A DNA stretch of 64,000 bases, taken from contig NZ_AP026683.1 in NCBI RefSeq assembly GCF_025997995.1, forward strand, positions 2,728,501-2,792,500, read 5' to 3'. Below, one piece after another: positions 1-8,567 of this stretch (its first letter is position 1; each line of letters starts with the position of its first letter). The stretch comes from Sediminibacterium sp. TEGAF015. GTDB taxonomy: Bacteria; Bacteroidota; Bacteroidia; Chitinophagales; Chitinophagaceae. The notes under the pieces were generated by a model, which was not told where the DNA came from, searched no databases, and saw nothing but the letters and a program-made list of their open reading frames with translations. The translations under genes were made by a program, and so were the position numbers.

Positions 1-2
1 TG

Positions 3-404
3 CAATTAAGCATTGACTATACAAAGGGCCCGAAGTTTCACTATGATTTAGCAAAGGAATTATATGCCCTTAGAAAGAAAGGCGTTTTGATTATTGGTAG
101 TGGAAATATGGTACACAATTTAAGAATGGTAGCCTGGGATAAATTAAATGAAGATCAATATGGATATGATTGGGCCATTCAAATCAATAGCCAGTTTAAA
201 TCATTTATTGAATCCGGGGACCATGCACCCTTAATTAATTACACCCAATTAGGGAGAGAAGCTTTATTAGCTATACCTACTCCTGAACATTATTTGCCAT
301 TAATGTACACATTAGGAGTAGGCACAAGCAAGGATCAAATTTCTTTTTTCAATGACAAAGCAGTAGGAGGATCATTAACCATGACCTCGGTTAAAATTGG
401 ATAA
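3..404 (+). CDS. ygiD: DODA-type extradiol ring-cleavage dioxygenase, C-terminal part (5' end outside window)
   Basis: The reading frame is open from base 3 and ends at 404, so only about 133 C-terminal residues are present. The piece contains QLSID, a GSGNMVHNLR segment and a late PTPEHYLPLMY segment, which are typical of the LigB/YgiD (4,5-DOPA extradiol dioxygenase-like) family. The late PEHYLP histidine belongs to the family's metal and active-site region. The N-terminal metal ligands lie outside the window and cannot be checked. The family cleaves catechol-like rings using a divalent metal in the cytoplasm; the physiological substrate in Bacteroidetes is unclear. The gene is convergent with the TonB receptor gene downstream. 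Confidence 0.85.
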   Translation, partial: QLSIDYTKGPKFHYDLAKELYALRKKGVLIIGSGNMVHNLRMVAWDKLNEDQYGYDWAIQINSQFKSFIESGDHAPLINYTQLGREALLAIPTPEHYLPLMYTLGVGTSKDQISFFNDKAVGGSLTMTSVKIG

Positions 405-449
405 AGATCTTGATATAAGATTTCGAATCTACTTCGATATAGATGCGTT

Positions 450-471
450 AATCAAAATTCTTTTTTTGATT
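450..471. terminator. Possible bidirectional terminator between convergent genes
   Basis: An 8-bp inverted repeat (AATCAAAA / TTTTGATT) with a 6-nt loop lies between the stop codons of the dioxygenase and TonB receptor genes. Its arms carry A and T runs, so either strand would give a hairpin with a U tract. The stem is AT-rich and weak, so this is tentative. Confidence 0.35.
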
Positions 472-472
472 T

Positions 473-2683
473 TTAAAATTTAGCCTGTAGCGAAACAAAA
501 AAAGTTCTTCCATCACCAGGTAATGCACCCGGGCCTGGATAACCCCCTGCTCTTCTGGTAAAATATCTTGTGTCAAATAGATTGTTTAGCCCTCCTTTAA
601 TATTGAGTTTATTATTCATCTTATAGGTCAGGGTAATATCTGTTATATCATAGGCAGGGATCAAACCATTGTTTCCATTGGCCGTTGGAGTAACAGTGTT
701 GTTGGCATCACTGAACACTTGTCCAACATGACTGTATTGCCAGGTAATCAACCATTTATTATAGCCTACGGTTATACCGGTTCTGATGATATGCTCAGGG
801 GCATTTTCAACACGCTTCCCTTTAGTATTGGCATCTTTATGATTACCGCTATATCTGGCATCTGTATAACCATAGGAACTAAAAATAATCAAGTCAAAAA
901 CAGTTGGCGCTTTAAAAGCTCTCGCAGGATTAAATTCCAGATAGCTTTCAATTCCTTTGCTGGTGCTTGCTCCAACATTGGTGATTAAGCGGCTATTTGT
1001 TCCACTGGTTGTAATAACACCTACGCGATTGTTGTACTGAAGTAGGAATCCGCTGATATCAAACTGTAAAAAGGTTTTAATTTTTCCTCTGTACCCTATA
1101 TCAAAATTATAACCTTTGGAATCTCTCAAGTCAGGGTCTACAATATCTGTGGTAGGTGGAGCTTGTAAATTAGCGAATTGAATGGGTCGATAAGCCTGGG
1201 AGTAATTGGCATATATTTCTGTTGTATTGGTAACATGGTATTCAGCACCAATGCCAGCTAAAATAAAGCTTCTGCTTCTGCTAATATTTTGTAAACGAAT
1301 TTCATTCCCATTGTTAGAGAAACCATTTCTTCCTGATGCTGATCCTTGTAGCCATTCGTATCTGATTCCGGGTATGATGATTAGTTTTTCATTTATCCGG
1401 AAAATATTTTCTACAAATGCTGCTACATTCTTTGATTTGAAAACAATGTCTCTTGGATGCTGGCCACTGATACTGATATCATAATTCATACCAGTTGACC
1501 CAATTCCATCAGATTGTCTGCTGGTAGTTCCTGTAAATAAACGGATCCCAGCCGACACATTGTTTTTCATTTTGCCTAAAGTGTAGCTAGTTAGTATTCG
1601 ACTTTCCAACCCGTAATTTCTGTATTGATCTAAGCTGACTGTTCTTGGATTATAATTGCCAGTGATAGGATTGATGGTATCTCTAACAGTAACCGGTAAC
1701 ATGAATCCAACGCTGTTTCTGTCTCCGAATGTGGCAAATATTTTTGTGTTCCATCTTGTGTTTTCATTAATCTGGTAATTTGCAATGAATGCAGGCGTAG
1801 TCCAGCTTACGTCAAACCAGTTTCTGCTTCTAAGACTTTCTTGTGCATTCTGTCTGATTTGAGCATCGGTCAATCCCCCCGGCTGCTGAGAACGCATATT
1901 TGATCGCATGATTTCAGCAGTTAATGAAAATCTACTGCTAAACTGATAAGTGATAGTTGCGAATCCGGAATTATTATAGAAGCGACTATTGTTTCTCCAT
2001 CCATTTCCTTCTCGGTGATCAAAGAATGAGTAATAATGAATTTTACCTTTTTGTCCTCCAATGGCGTTATAGGAATTAAATAAACCATTACTTCCAAAGC
2101 TCTGTTGTGTTTCTAATTCAATGGGTTTGTTTATTTCACTGCCGTTTCGAAGAATATAATTGATTAATCCTCCAAACTGGGGCCCATATTGTAATGATCC
2201 CTGACCTCTAACCACTTCAATTCTTTGTACCGCCTGTAACTGGGGGTTATAGTAAGCTTCCGGATAACCATAAGGGTCAGCTGCAATATCGTATCCATTT
2301 TGTCTGACATTGAATTCCCAGCTTCTATTAGGACTTAAACCTCTTGCTGCAATTCCAATTTGAATGCCACTAGGGTCACTTTCCCATACATGTATACCGG
2401 GTATTTTAGCCATCACCTGGCGCATAGTATTATTTACAACATTTCCCTGTACATTGTCCATTACAATCAAAGCATTCTTCTTGCCGGCATAAATATTGGT
2501 CCCAACAATTTCGGGCATTTGCTGATAATCGCTTTTACTGTTCCTTCCAACCACGGTTATGTCTGGCAGATTTTTGGAAGCTATTGTATCCGTAACAGAA
2601 ATTGTATCATTAACAGATATTGTATTTTGACCATTTGAAATTAAACTCATCGCTACTAAAGCGAACACTGCTATTCCTCTCAT
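473..2683 (-). CDS. FecA-like TonB-dependent outer-membrane receptor
   Basis: A 736-residue protein with an N-terminal signal peptide (MRGIAVFALVAMSLISNGQ). It continues with a plug domain (about residues 60-180) containing the ARGLSPNRSWEFNVRQNGYD and RIEVVRGQGSLQYGPQFGG segments, then a long beta-barrel ending in an aromatic residue (AKF). There is no N-terminal carboxypeptidase-regulatory domain, so it is a FecA/siderophore-like receptor and not a SusC. It is a clear paralogue of the receptor at 54710-56893: the plug (GxxARGL, SLQYGxQFGG) and the C-terminal YFT-R and YPGPG segments align. It should import a scarce ligand across the outer membrane using TonB energy, but the ligand is unknown. 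It is transcribed divergently from the formylglycine-generating enzyme gene. Confidence 0.9.
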   Translation of the reverse strand: MRGIAVFALVAMSLISNGQNTISVNDTISVTDTIASKNLPDITVVGRNSKSDYQQMPEIVGTNIYAGKKNALIVMDNVQGNVVNNTMRQVMAKIPGIHVWESDPSGIQIGIAARGLSPNRSWEFNVRQNGYDIAADPYGYPEAYYNPQLQAVQRIEVVRGQGSLQYGPQFGGLINYILRNGSEINKPIELETQQSFGSNGLFNSYNAIGGQKGKIHYYSFFDHREGNGWRNNSRFYNNSGFATITYQFSSRFSLTAEIMRSNMRSQQPGGLTDAQIRQNAQESLRSRNWFDVSWTTPAFIANYQINENTRWNTKIFATFGDRNSVGFMLPVTVRDTINPITGNYNPRTVSLDQYRNYGLESRILTSYTLGKMKNNVSAGIRLFTGTTSRQSDGIGSTGMNYDISISGQHPRDIVFKSKNVAAFVENIFRINEKLIIIPGIRYEWLQGSASGRNGFSNNGNEIRLQNISRSRSFILAGIGAEYHVTNTTEIYANYSQAYRPIQFANLQAPPTTDIVDPDLRDSKGYNFDIGYRGKIKTFLQFDISGFLLQYNNRVGVITTSGTNSRLITNVGASTSKGIESYLEFNPARAFKAPTVFDLIIFSSYGYTDARYSGNHKDANTKGKRVENAPEHIIRTGITVGYNKWLITWQYSHVGQVFSDANNTVTPTANGNNGLIPAYDITDITLTYKMNNKLNIKGGLNNLFDTRYFTRRAGGYPGPGALPGDGRTFFVSLQAKF

Positions 2684-2823
2684 TTCTTATTTTTTGAGCT
2701 GCGAATGTCAGAATTAGCAGTTTGAGTAGCTTATTAAATCAGGAATTCAGTTTATAGAATCGGGAAATTTAATACTTTCAATCACAATAGCTTACTTGTT
2801 TTAGGGTATTAAAAATATTTTAT

Positions 2824-3963
2824 ATGCAAATCAATTTACCTAAAATCATATTTCAGTTCATTGTTTATATTATTCTAATCTTTTTATTAAGCTGCAGTTA
2901 CAATACTGCTACAAATAATGAAAATATAGTAAAGGATTCAACTGTTTCATGTTTAAAAACTCCTGATAGATATCGAGTAAAATACAATTCATCAATTTCT
3001 AATGTCTTAGACAGTTCTCTCTCAAATATGGTTTTAATTCCTGGGGGTAGCTTCGAAATGGGTGGCGATGGAATTCAATCTGAATTAGACGAACTACCGA
3101 AACATCTAGTAACAATTGATTCGTTTTATATGGATCAGACAGAAGTTACCAATGCACAATTTGCCATTTTTGTAAATGCAACGGGTTATATTACTACTGC
3201 TGAGCGAAAACCTATCTGGAGTGAGCTTAAGAAAATTTTACCAACCGGAACTACTAAGCCAGCAGATAGTTTGTTGGTTGCAGCTTCATTGGTATTTAAA
3301 CAAACAACTGGTCCTGTTGATTTTAATAATTATAGTCAATGGTGGAGTTGGGTTAAAGGGGCAAACTGGAAATCACCAGAAGGACCTGGTTCTAATATTA
3401 AGGGGAAAGAAAACTATCCAGTTGTTCATATTAGCTGGGATGATGCAATGGCCTATTGTAAATGGGCAGGAAAGAGACTTCCAACAGAGGCTGAGTGGGA
3501 GTTTGCCGCCCGCGGTGGAAAAACAAATCAATTATACCCATGGGGAAATCAGCCCATAAATCAAGGTTTTGCAAAAGCAAATAGCTGGGAAGGGAAGTTC
3601 CCATATTTTAATGAGCAAAAAGATGGCTTTATAAGGAATGCACCAGTTGCGACTTTTAATTGTAATGGATTTGGACTTTTTGATATGGCAGGAAATGTTT
3701 GGGAATGGTGTAGTGATTGGTACAGTTCAAATTATTATCAAACAATTGCTTTCAAAAATTCGATAAATCCAAAAGGACCAGCTAAAAGTTTTGATCCCGA
3801 AAATCCCTCTACTCCCAAGAAAGTATTAAGAGGGGGAAGTTTTTTATGTAATGATGAATATTGTAGTGGATATAGAGTAGCTAGAAGGATGAAAAGTAGT
3901 CCAGATACTGGACTAGAACACACTGGATTTCGATGCGTAAAAGATATATCAAAAAGATTATAA
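2824..3963 (+). CDS. Formylglycine-generating enzyme (SUMF1/FGE family) with catalytic cysteine pair, predicted lipoprotein
   Basis: A 379-residue protein. Residues 1-24 look like a lipoprotein signal ending FLLSC (Cys24). The FGE-sulfatase domain runs from about residue 68 (MVLIPGGSFEMGG) to the C terminus and includes RLPTEAEWEFAARGG and GNVWEWCSDWY. The C-terminal core GGSFLCNDEYC carries Cys342 and Cys347, equivalent to the catalytic pair of true FGEs (Cys336/Cys341 in human FGE), with the preceding Ser339. Many bacterial SUMF1-domain proteins lack this pair. True FGE oxidises the sulfatase active-site Cys to formylglycine using O2. The stop overlaps the next start by one base (taATG) and the partner is a Cys-type sulfatase, so the two are almost certainly co-expressed. 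The lipoprotein signal is unusual for FGE. Confidence 0.9.
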   Translation: MQINLPKIIFQFIVYIILIFLLSCSYNTATNNENIVKDSTVSCLKTPDRYRVKYNSSISNVLDSSLSNMVLIPGGSFEMGGDGIQSELDELPKHLVTIDSFYMDQTEVTNAQFAIFVNATGYITTAERKPIWSELKKILPTGTTKPADSLLVAASLVFKQTTGPVDFNNYSQWWSWVKGANWKSPEGPGSNIKGKENYPVVHISWDDAMAYCKWAGKRLPTEAEWEFAARGGKTNQLYPWGNQPINQGFAKANSWEGKFPYFNEQKDGFIRNAPVATFNCNGFGLFDMAGNVWEWCSDWYSSNYYQTIAFKNSINPKGPAKSFDPENPSTPKKVLRGGSFLCNDEYCSGYRVARRMKSSPDTGLEHTGFRCVKDISKRL

Positions 3964-5375
3964 TGAAAACTGTCTACATATTTCTTGCGATGGTTTTTAT
4001 GTTGAATAAGGATTGTCTTCTTGCGCAGCAATCAAAACCTAATATAGTATTTATTCTCGCAGATGACCTAGGATACGGCGATCTGGGTTGTTATGGTTCA
4101 GCCCAGATACGTACCCCTCATATAGATGCGCTGGCAAAAACAGGTACAAGGTTTACTCATTTCTATTCGGGTAGTACCGTATGCGCACCTTCTAGGGCTT
4201 CTTTAATGACTGGCTTACATACAGGACATCTAACTGTTAGAGGAAATGGAGAAGTACCATTACCAGCCGAAGAAAAAATACTACCCCAATACTTAAAAGA
4301 AGCTGGGTATACAACAGGGATATTTGGCAAATGGGGTTTGGGTCAATCCCATACAACGGGTTCTCCCGAGAAAAAAGGATGGGATTACTTTTCAGGACTA
4401 TTGCATCATGTAGAAGGGCATTATCAGCAACCTGATTCTGCATGGAAAATGATAAATGCTGAAACCAGAAAACTAGCCATTCCAAAACAGCAATACAGTA
4501 ATGAATGGTTTACCAATGAAGCCAAATCATTTATTGATCTGCATACAGAAAAGAGTCAAAATAGAAATGCTTATTCGCCATTTTTCTTATACTTGTCATT
4601 CACGCTTCCTCATGCAGAATTAAAAGTCCCCAATGCTTTTTTAGCACTTTATTTGGATCAGAATGGTCAAAGCATTTTTGCACCTGAAAAACAACATCCT
4701 ACAGGTCAGCATTATGGGGAACAAAAATTTCCTAAAGCAGCCTATGCAGCAATGGTTTCACAAATGGATAGTTATGTTGGCGAGATAGTAGAAAAGTTAA
4801 AAGAGAAAAATCTACTAGAGAATACCATCATTGTTTTTACCAGTGACAATGGTACACATAAAGAAGGGGGTAGAAATCAAAATGATATTGAGTATTTTAA
4901 AAGCAGTGGAATATTCAGGGGAGCTAAGAGAGATTTATATGAAGGAGGTATCCGGGTTCCCTTTATTATTAGTTGGAAGAAAGGATTTAAAAAACCTCAA
5001 ACCCAAAACACAATAGGAGCGTTCTGGGATATTTTACCCACGTTCAATGAAATTGCAGGCATTCAATCTTCCGTAAAAACGGATGGGATTTCATTATTAA
5101 ATGTATTGAAAGGTCATAAACAGGGGTCACACCCACCTTTGTACTGGGAATTTTATGAAGGGGGATTTAAGCAGGCTGTAGTATCGGGAAGCTGGAAAGC
5201 AATCCGATATTATAAAGGAACAGAGCCAGACCGAACTGAATTATACAATCTTTCATCTGATCCATCCGAAAAAAACAATTTGTCAGCGCAATTGCCGGAT
5301 AAGCGTAAGGAAATGGAAATGATTATGCAACAACAAAGCGTATCATCAACGCATCCCTTATTTCAAATTAAGTAA
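3963..5375 (+). CDS. Secreted Cys-type arylsulfatase (S1 family)
   Basis: A 470-residue protein. I start at the ATG overlapping the FGE stop, because this gives a signal peptide (MKTVYIFLAMVFML... cleaved near LLAQQ); an upstream in-frame ATG at 3933 would spoil it. The sulfatase domain starts at KPNIVFILADDLGYGDLG (the metal-binding Asp pair). Cys74 lies in the S1 signature C-A-P-S-R, the residue converted to formylglycine. Other active-site segments are TGIFGKWGLG and VFTSDNGTH. It hydrolyses sulfate esters, probably on a carbohydrate in the periplasm. Neighbouring genes for galactokinase and, further on, GH109 and GH29 suggest sulfated galactose- or hexosamine-containing glycans. The exact substrate cannot be read from the sequence. 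Confidence 0.93.
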   Translation: MKTVYIFLAMVFMLNKDCLLAQQSKPNIVFILADDLGYGDLGCYGSAQIRTPHIDALAKTGTRFTHFYSGSTVCAPSRASLMTGLHTGHLTVRGNGEVPLPAEEKILPQYLKEAGYTTGIFGKWGLGQSHTTGSPEKKGWDYFSGLLHHVEGHYQQPDSAWKMINAETRKLAIPKQQYSNEWFTNEAKSFIDLHTEKSQNRNAYSPFFLYLSFTLPHAELKVPNAFLALYLDQNGQSIFAPEKQHPTGQHYGEQKFPKAAYAAMVSQMDSYVGEIVEKLKEKNLLENTIIVFTSDNGTHKEGGRNQNDIEYFKSSGIFRGAKRDLYEGGIRVPFIISWKKGFKKPQTQNTIGAFWDILPTFNEIAGIQSSVKTDGISLLNVLKGHKQGSHPPLYWEFYEGGFKQAVVSGSWKAIRYYKGTEPDRTELYNLSSDPSEKNNLSAQLPDKRKEMEMIMQQQSVSSTHPLFQIK

Positions 5376-5378
5376 GTC

Positions 5379-6533
5379 ATGAAAAATGAATTGACAAGAA
5401 TTTTTATAGAACAGTTTCAGGCTTCGCCTCAGGTTATTGTTCGCTCTCCTGGAAGAGTAAATATAATTGGGGAGCATGCCGATTATAATAATGGATTTGT
5501 ATTGCCGGCTGCCATAGACAAAGCTGCATACATTGCCTTGTCTTTAAGACAGGATGAAGAGATTCATCTGACAGCAATAGACTTGAAAGAAAACTTTTCA
5601 ACTACAATTCATCAATTAAAACCAATTGGTGATATAAGCTGGCCCAACTACATTTTAGGTGGAGCTGCGCAGTTTGTTAAAAAGTGTATTCCCCTGAAGG
5701 GATTTAACCTGTTGCTTACTAGTGATGTGCCTATCGGGGCGGGGCTCTCCTCTTCTGCAGCGGTAGAATGTGCTACTGTGTTTGCAATGAATCATTTATT
5801 ACAGACAGAATTTAGCAGGATTGAAATGGTGAGTATGGCTCAGAAAGCTGAGCACGAGTATGCAGGTGTCATGTGCGGAATAATGGATCAGTTTGCCTCT
5901 ATGATGGGGAAAGCGAGTCAGGTAATTAAATTAGATTGTCGCTCATTGGAATACCAATATGTGCCATTTAAATTAGATGGAATCAAGATTTTATTGTTAA
6001 ATACCAACGTGAAGCATTCACTGGCTTCATCCGAATACAATACACGAAGAGAAGAATGCGAGAAAGCCGTTGAATTAATTAAAGCGCATCAGCCCTCTGT
6101 TGAATCTTTGCGCGACGTTACGGTTGAAATGCTTGACCAATTTGTTCTACCTGTTAATGAATTGGTATATAAAAGAAGCCGGTTTGTTGTAGATGAAATG
6201 GAAAGATTAAATGATGCCTGCAATTATCTAGAACAAAATGATATTGCATCTATGGGTGAATGTATGTTTGAAACCCATGAAGGACTAAGTAGACAGTATG
6301 AAGTAAGCTGTAAAGAACTTGACTTTTTGGTCAATTTTGTGAAAGATAAGCCTGAAGTATTGGGGGCAAGAATGATGGGGGGTGGTTTTGGGGGTTGCAC
6401 CATTAACCTTGTACAAGAAAATGCCATTGCACAACTTGTTAGTGAAATTAAACCTGCTTATGAAGCAGCCATGAACCTGCCTTTGGATTTTTATATTGCT
6501 TCTATCGAAAATGGAACTGAATTAATATATTAA
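5379..6533 (+). CDS. galK: Galactokinase
   Basis: A 384-residue GHMP kinase of normal length for GalK. It has the galactokinase signature SPGRVNIIGEHADYNNGFVLP near the N terminus, the GHMP ATP-binding loop VPIGAGLSSSAAVE, and the C-terminal motif GARMMGGGFGGC. It phosphorylates alpha-D-galactose at C1 in the cytoplasm as the first step of the Leloir pathway. It begins 3 bases after the sulfatase stop, so FGE, sulfatase and galactokinase form an operon. That points to galactose released from a sulfated galactan or mucin-type glycan. No galT or galE is present in the window. It is convergent with the histidine kinase gene. Confidence 0.96.
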   Translation: MKNELTRIFIEQFQASPQVIVRSPGRVNIIGEHADYNNGFVLPAAIDKAAYIALSLRQDEEIHLTAIDLKENFSTTIHQLKPIGDISWPNYILGGAAQFVKKCIPLKGFNLLLTSDVPIGAGLSSSAAVECATVFAMNHLLQTEFSRIEMVSMAQKAEHEYAGVMCGIMDQFASMMGKASQVIKLDCRSLEYQYVPFKLDGIKILLLNTNVKHSLASSEYNTRREECEKAVELIKAHQPSVESLRDVTVEMLDQFVLPVNELVYKRSRFVVDEMERLNDACNYLEQNDIASMGECMFETHEGLSRQYEVSCKELDFLVNFVKDKPEVLGARMMGGGFGGCTINLVQENAIAQLVSEIKPAYEAAMNLPLDFYIASIENGTELIY

Positions 6534-6556
6534 TATTTTCAAAATAAGATTTATTA

Positions 6557-8434
6557 TTAGTTGTGCGATAGGGTAAAATGAAAAGTGAGACCCTTATCGG
6601 TATCCGATTCGGCAAATATGGTACCCCCATGTTTGTCAATAATCCTTTTGACAATTGCTAAACCCAGACCATTTCCTTCAAATTTACTATGATACCTTTT
6701 GAAGGGGGTAAATAAGGTTTTCATTTGCTCTTGGTTTAAACCCACACCATTGTCTTTTACATAATAAAAAGTCTGGTGTTCCTTTTGATAGGACCCAATT
6801 TCAATGGCTGGATTTTCTTTTTTGGAAGAGTACTTAAAAGCGTTTGATAAAAGATTATTAAAAAGTTGTTTCAGTGCAGCTTCATTTCCCAATGCATTCG
6901 GAAGTGTATTCAGTTGAACCGTTCCTTTAAAATCAAGTGGCTTTTGCTGTTTAATTACTTCTTCTACCAATATTTGAAGATGTACCTCTGCTTTTTCTAA
7001 TGGCTGTTTGCCCAGACGGGAGAATGTTAGCAAATCTTGTGTTAACACTTTCATATTTGAAACAGTTGCTTTTACCATTTGTAAAAACTCTCTGTTCTCT
7101 TCATTCAAAGTTTGGGGATCTACCAGATCAACAACAGTCATAATCTTATTAATTGGATTATTTAAATCATGAGCGGCAGAAGACGAAAAGGCTTTTATAT
7201 CTTCCAGTTGTCTAATTTCTTCTGTAATATCATTGATGCTTACTACATAAGCGACGGTAGAACCTTGATCGTCAATCAAAGAATTGCTTTTGATGTCAAT
7301 AATAATTTTTTCTCCATCTTTCCGTATGATTTCTGTTTGATAATTTTCAGAAATTCCTTTTTTCCGCCTCTCTAGCCTTTCATAGAATTCTTTTCTTCTT
7401 TCGATGGGTATAATCATGTCTACTACCACATTCCCTATCAATTCTTTTTCTTTATAGCCTAATATTTTGCAATAGCTGGGATTACAATAAATAAGTCGTC
7501 CTTCATAATCGATACTGGCTACACCTTCTTTTAAGGACGAAACCAGTTCTCTGAATTTTCGCTCACTTTGTTTCAATTGTTTTTCTAAAGCGATGCTTGT
7601 TTTTTGTTTATTGTTTAGCAAATGAGCATAGTTATAAATCAAAATAAAAACAATAAAGGTTAAGATCATTGTAAATAGCTCAGATCCATATTCGTGTGAA
7701 TAAAGGCCTCTTTTTTCACCAAGGATTCTTAGGTAACCTAGGAATGGCGGGAAAACCAACATAAAAAGAGTTACTTTTCTAAATAGTGAACTTCCCTCTA
7801 GAATAGATACGAAAAGTTTAGGCAATCCATGTTTAATATTGCTGAGGAATAACCCAATGCTTACCAATAAAAATAGAATTGCTGTACTCAAGGCTATGGT
7901 TGAAATTCCTTCAACTCTATAAGCGGAATCTCTTCCATAGAGGTACCCTAAAATAGATGCATAGGAAACTATAAATATGAGCAGACTTAATAGATTTCTG
8001 AGTTTTAAGAGTACAGGTATTTTCGAAGAATTACTCAGCATAATTATTCCGCTCAATAAAAATAATACAGCTGTGGTAGGTGCTAAATGCGAATTGATAT
8101 AACTGCTTTCTACTTTTTGTCTAAATAGCAAATCATCAAACCGAATAGAATCTAGCAAAAATAAATAGGCAGCGGAGTGAACTAATCCTACAATAAGTAT
8201 AAATATGGCCGCTATAGCAAGTGTATTCTTTGAATTATTTTCTTTATAAGAACAAAGCCACCATCCCGCAACTATAAAAGTAATAGCTGTCAAAGGATTC
8301 ATGGCAGTCATTTCTACCGAGAAACTTTTTAATACAGTGATATTAAATTCCCAGCCAACCAATACCAAACCAGCCAGACTCATCAAGATGACTCCCAGCC
8401 ATTTCAAATATTTAAAACGATTTTCAACAAACAT
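6557..8434 (-). CDS. Membrane PAS-domain sensor histidine kinase
   Basis: About 625 residues from the ATG at 8434; an upstream TTG at 8455 would add only seven residues with no added domain. The N-terminal 270 residues contain about eight hydrophobic segments, a multi-pass membrane sensor. A PAS domain follows (about 300-420; FRELVSSLKEGVASIDYEG, then KILGYKEKELIG). The HisKA box has AAHDLNNP with the phospho-acceptor at about His422. The HATPase_c domain has N (NNLLSNAFKY), G1 (DNGVGLN) and G2 (GNGLGLAIVKRI) boxes. It is an orphan: no response regulator is adjacent. The divergent gene at 8568 may share its control region. The signal sensed is unknown. Confidence 0.9.
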   Translation of the reverse strand: MFVENRFKYLKWLGVILMSLAGLVLVGWEFNITVLKSFSVEMTAMNPLTAITFIVAGWWLCSYKENNSKNTLAIAAIFILIVGLVHSAAYLFLLDSIRFDDLLFRQKVESSYINSHLAPTTAVLFLLSGIIMLSNSSKIPVLLKLRNLLSLLIFIVSYASILGYLYGRDSAYRVEGISTIALSTAILFLLVSIGLFLSNIKHGLPKLFVSILEGSSLFRKVTLFMLVFPPFLGYLRILGEKRGLYSHEYGSELFTMILTFIVFILIYNYAHLLNNKQKTSIALEKQLKQSERKFRELVSSLKEGVASIDYEGRLIYCNPSYCKILGYKEKELIGNVVVDMIIPIERRKEFYERLERRKKGISENYQTEIIRKDGEKIIIDIKSNSLIDDQGSTVAYVVSINDITEEIRQLEDIKAFSSSAAHDLNNPINKIMTVVDLVDPQTLNEENREFLQMVKATVSNMKVLTQDLLTFSRLGKQPLEKAEVHLQILVEEVIKQQKPLDFKGTVQLNTLPNALGNEAALKQLFNNLLSNAFKYSSKKENPAIEIGSYQKEHQTFYYVKDNGVGLNQEQMKTLFTPFKRYHSKFEGNGLGLAIVKRIIDKHGGTIFAESDTDKGLTFHFTLSHN

Positions 8435-8567
8435 TATACACCTGTGTGGAGACAATTAAATCAATGGTTAAACATTTTAATTGCATATTAATTATTTTAG
8501 TCTATTATAAATGTAAGGTTTATTTTAAATAGCTTTTCTTTGAAGTAACCATTTCTTAAATCTTTTT

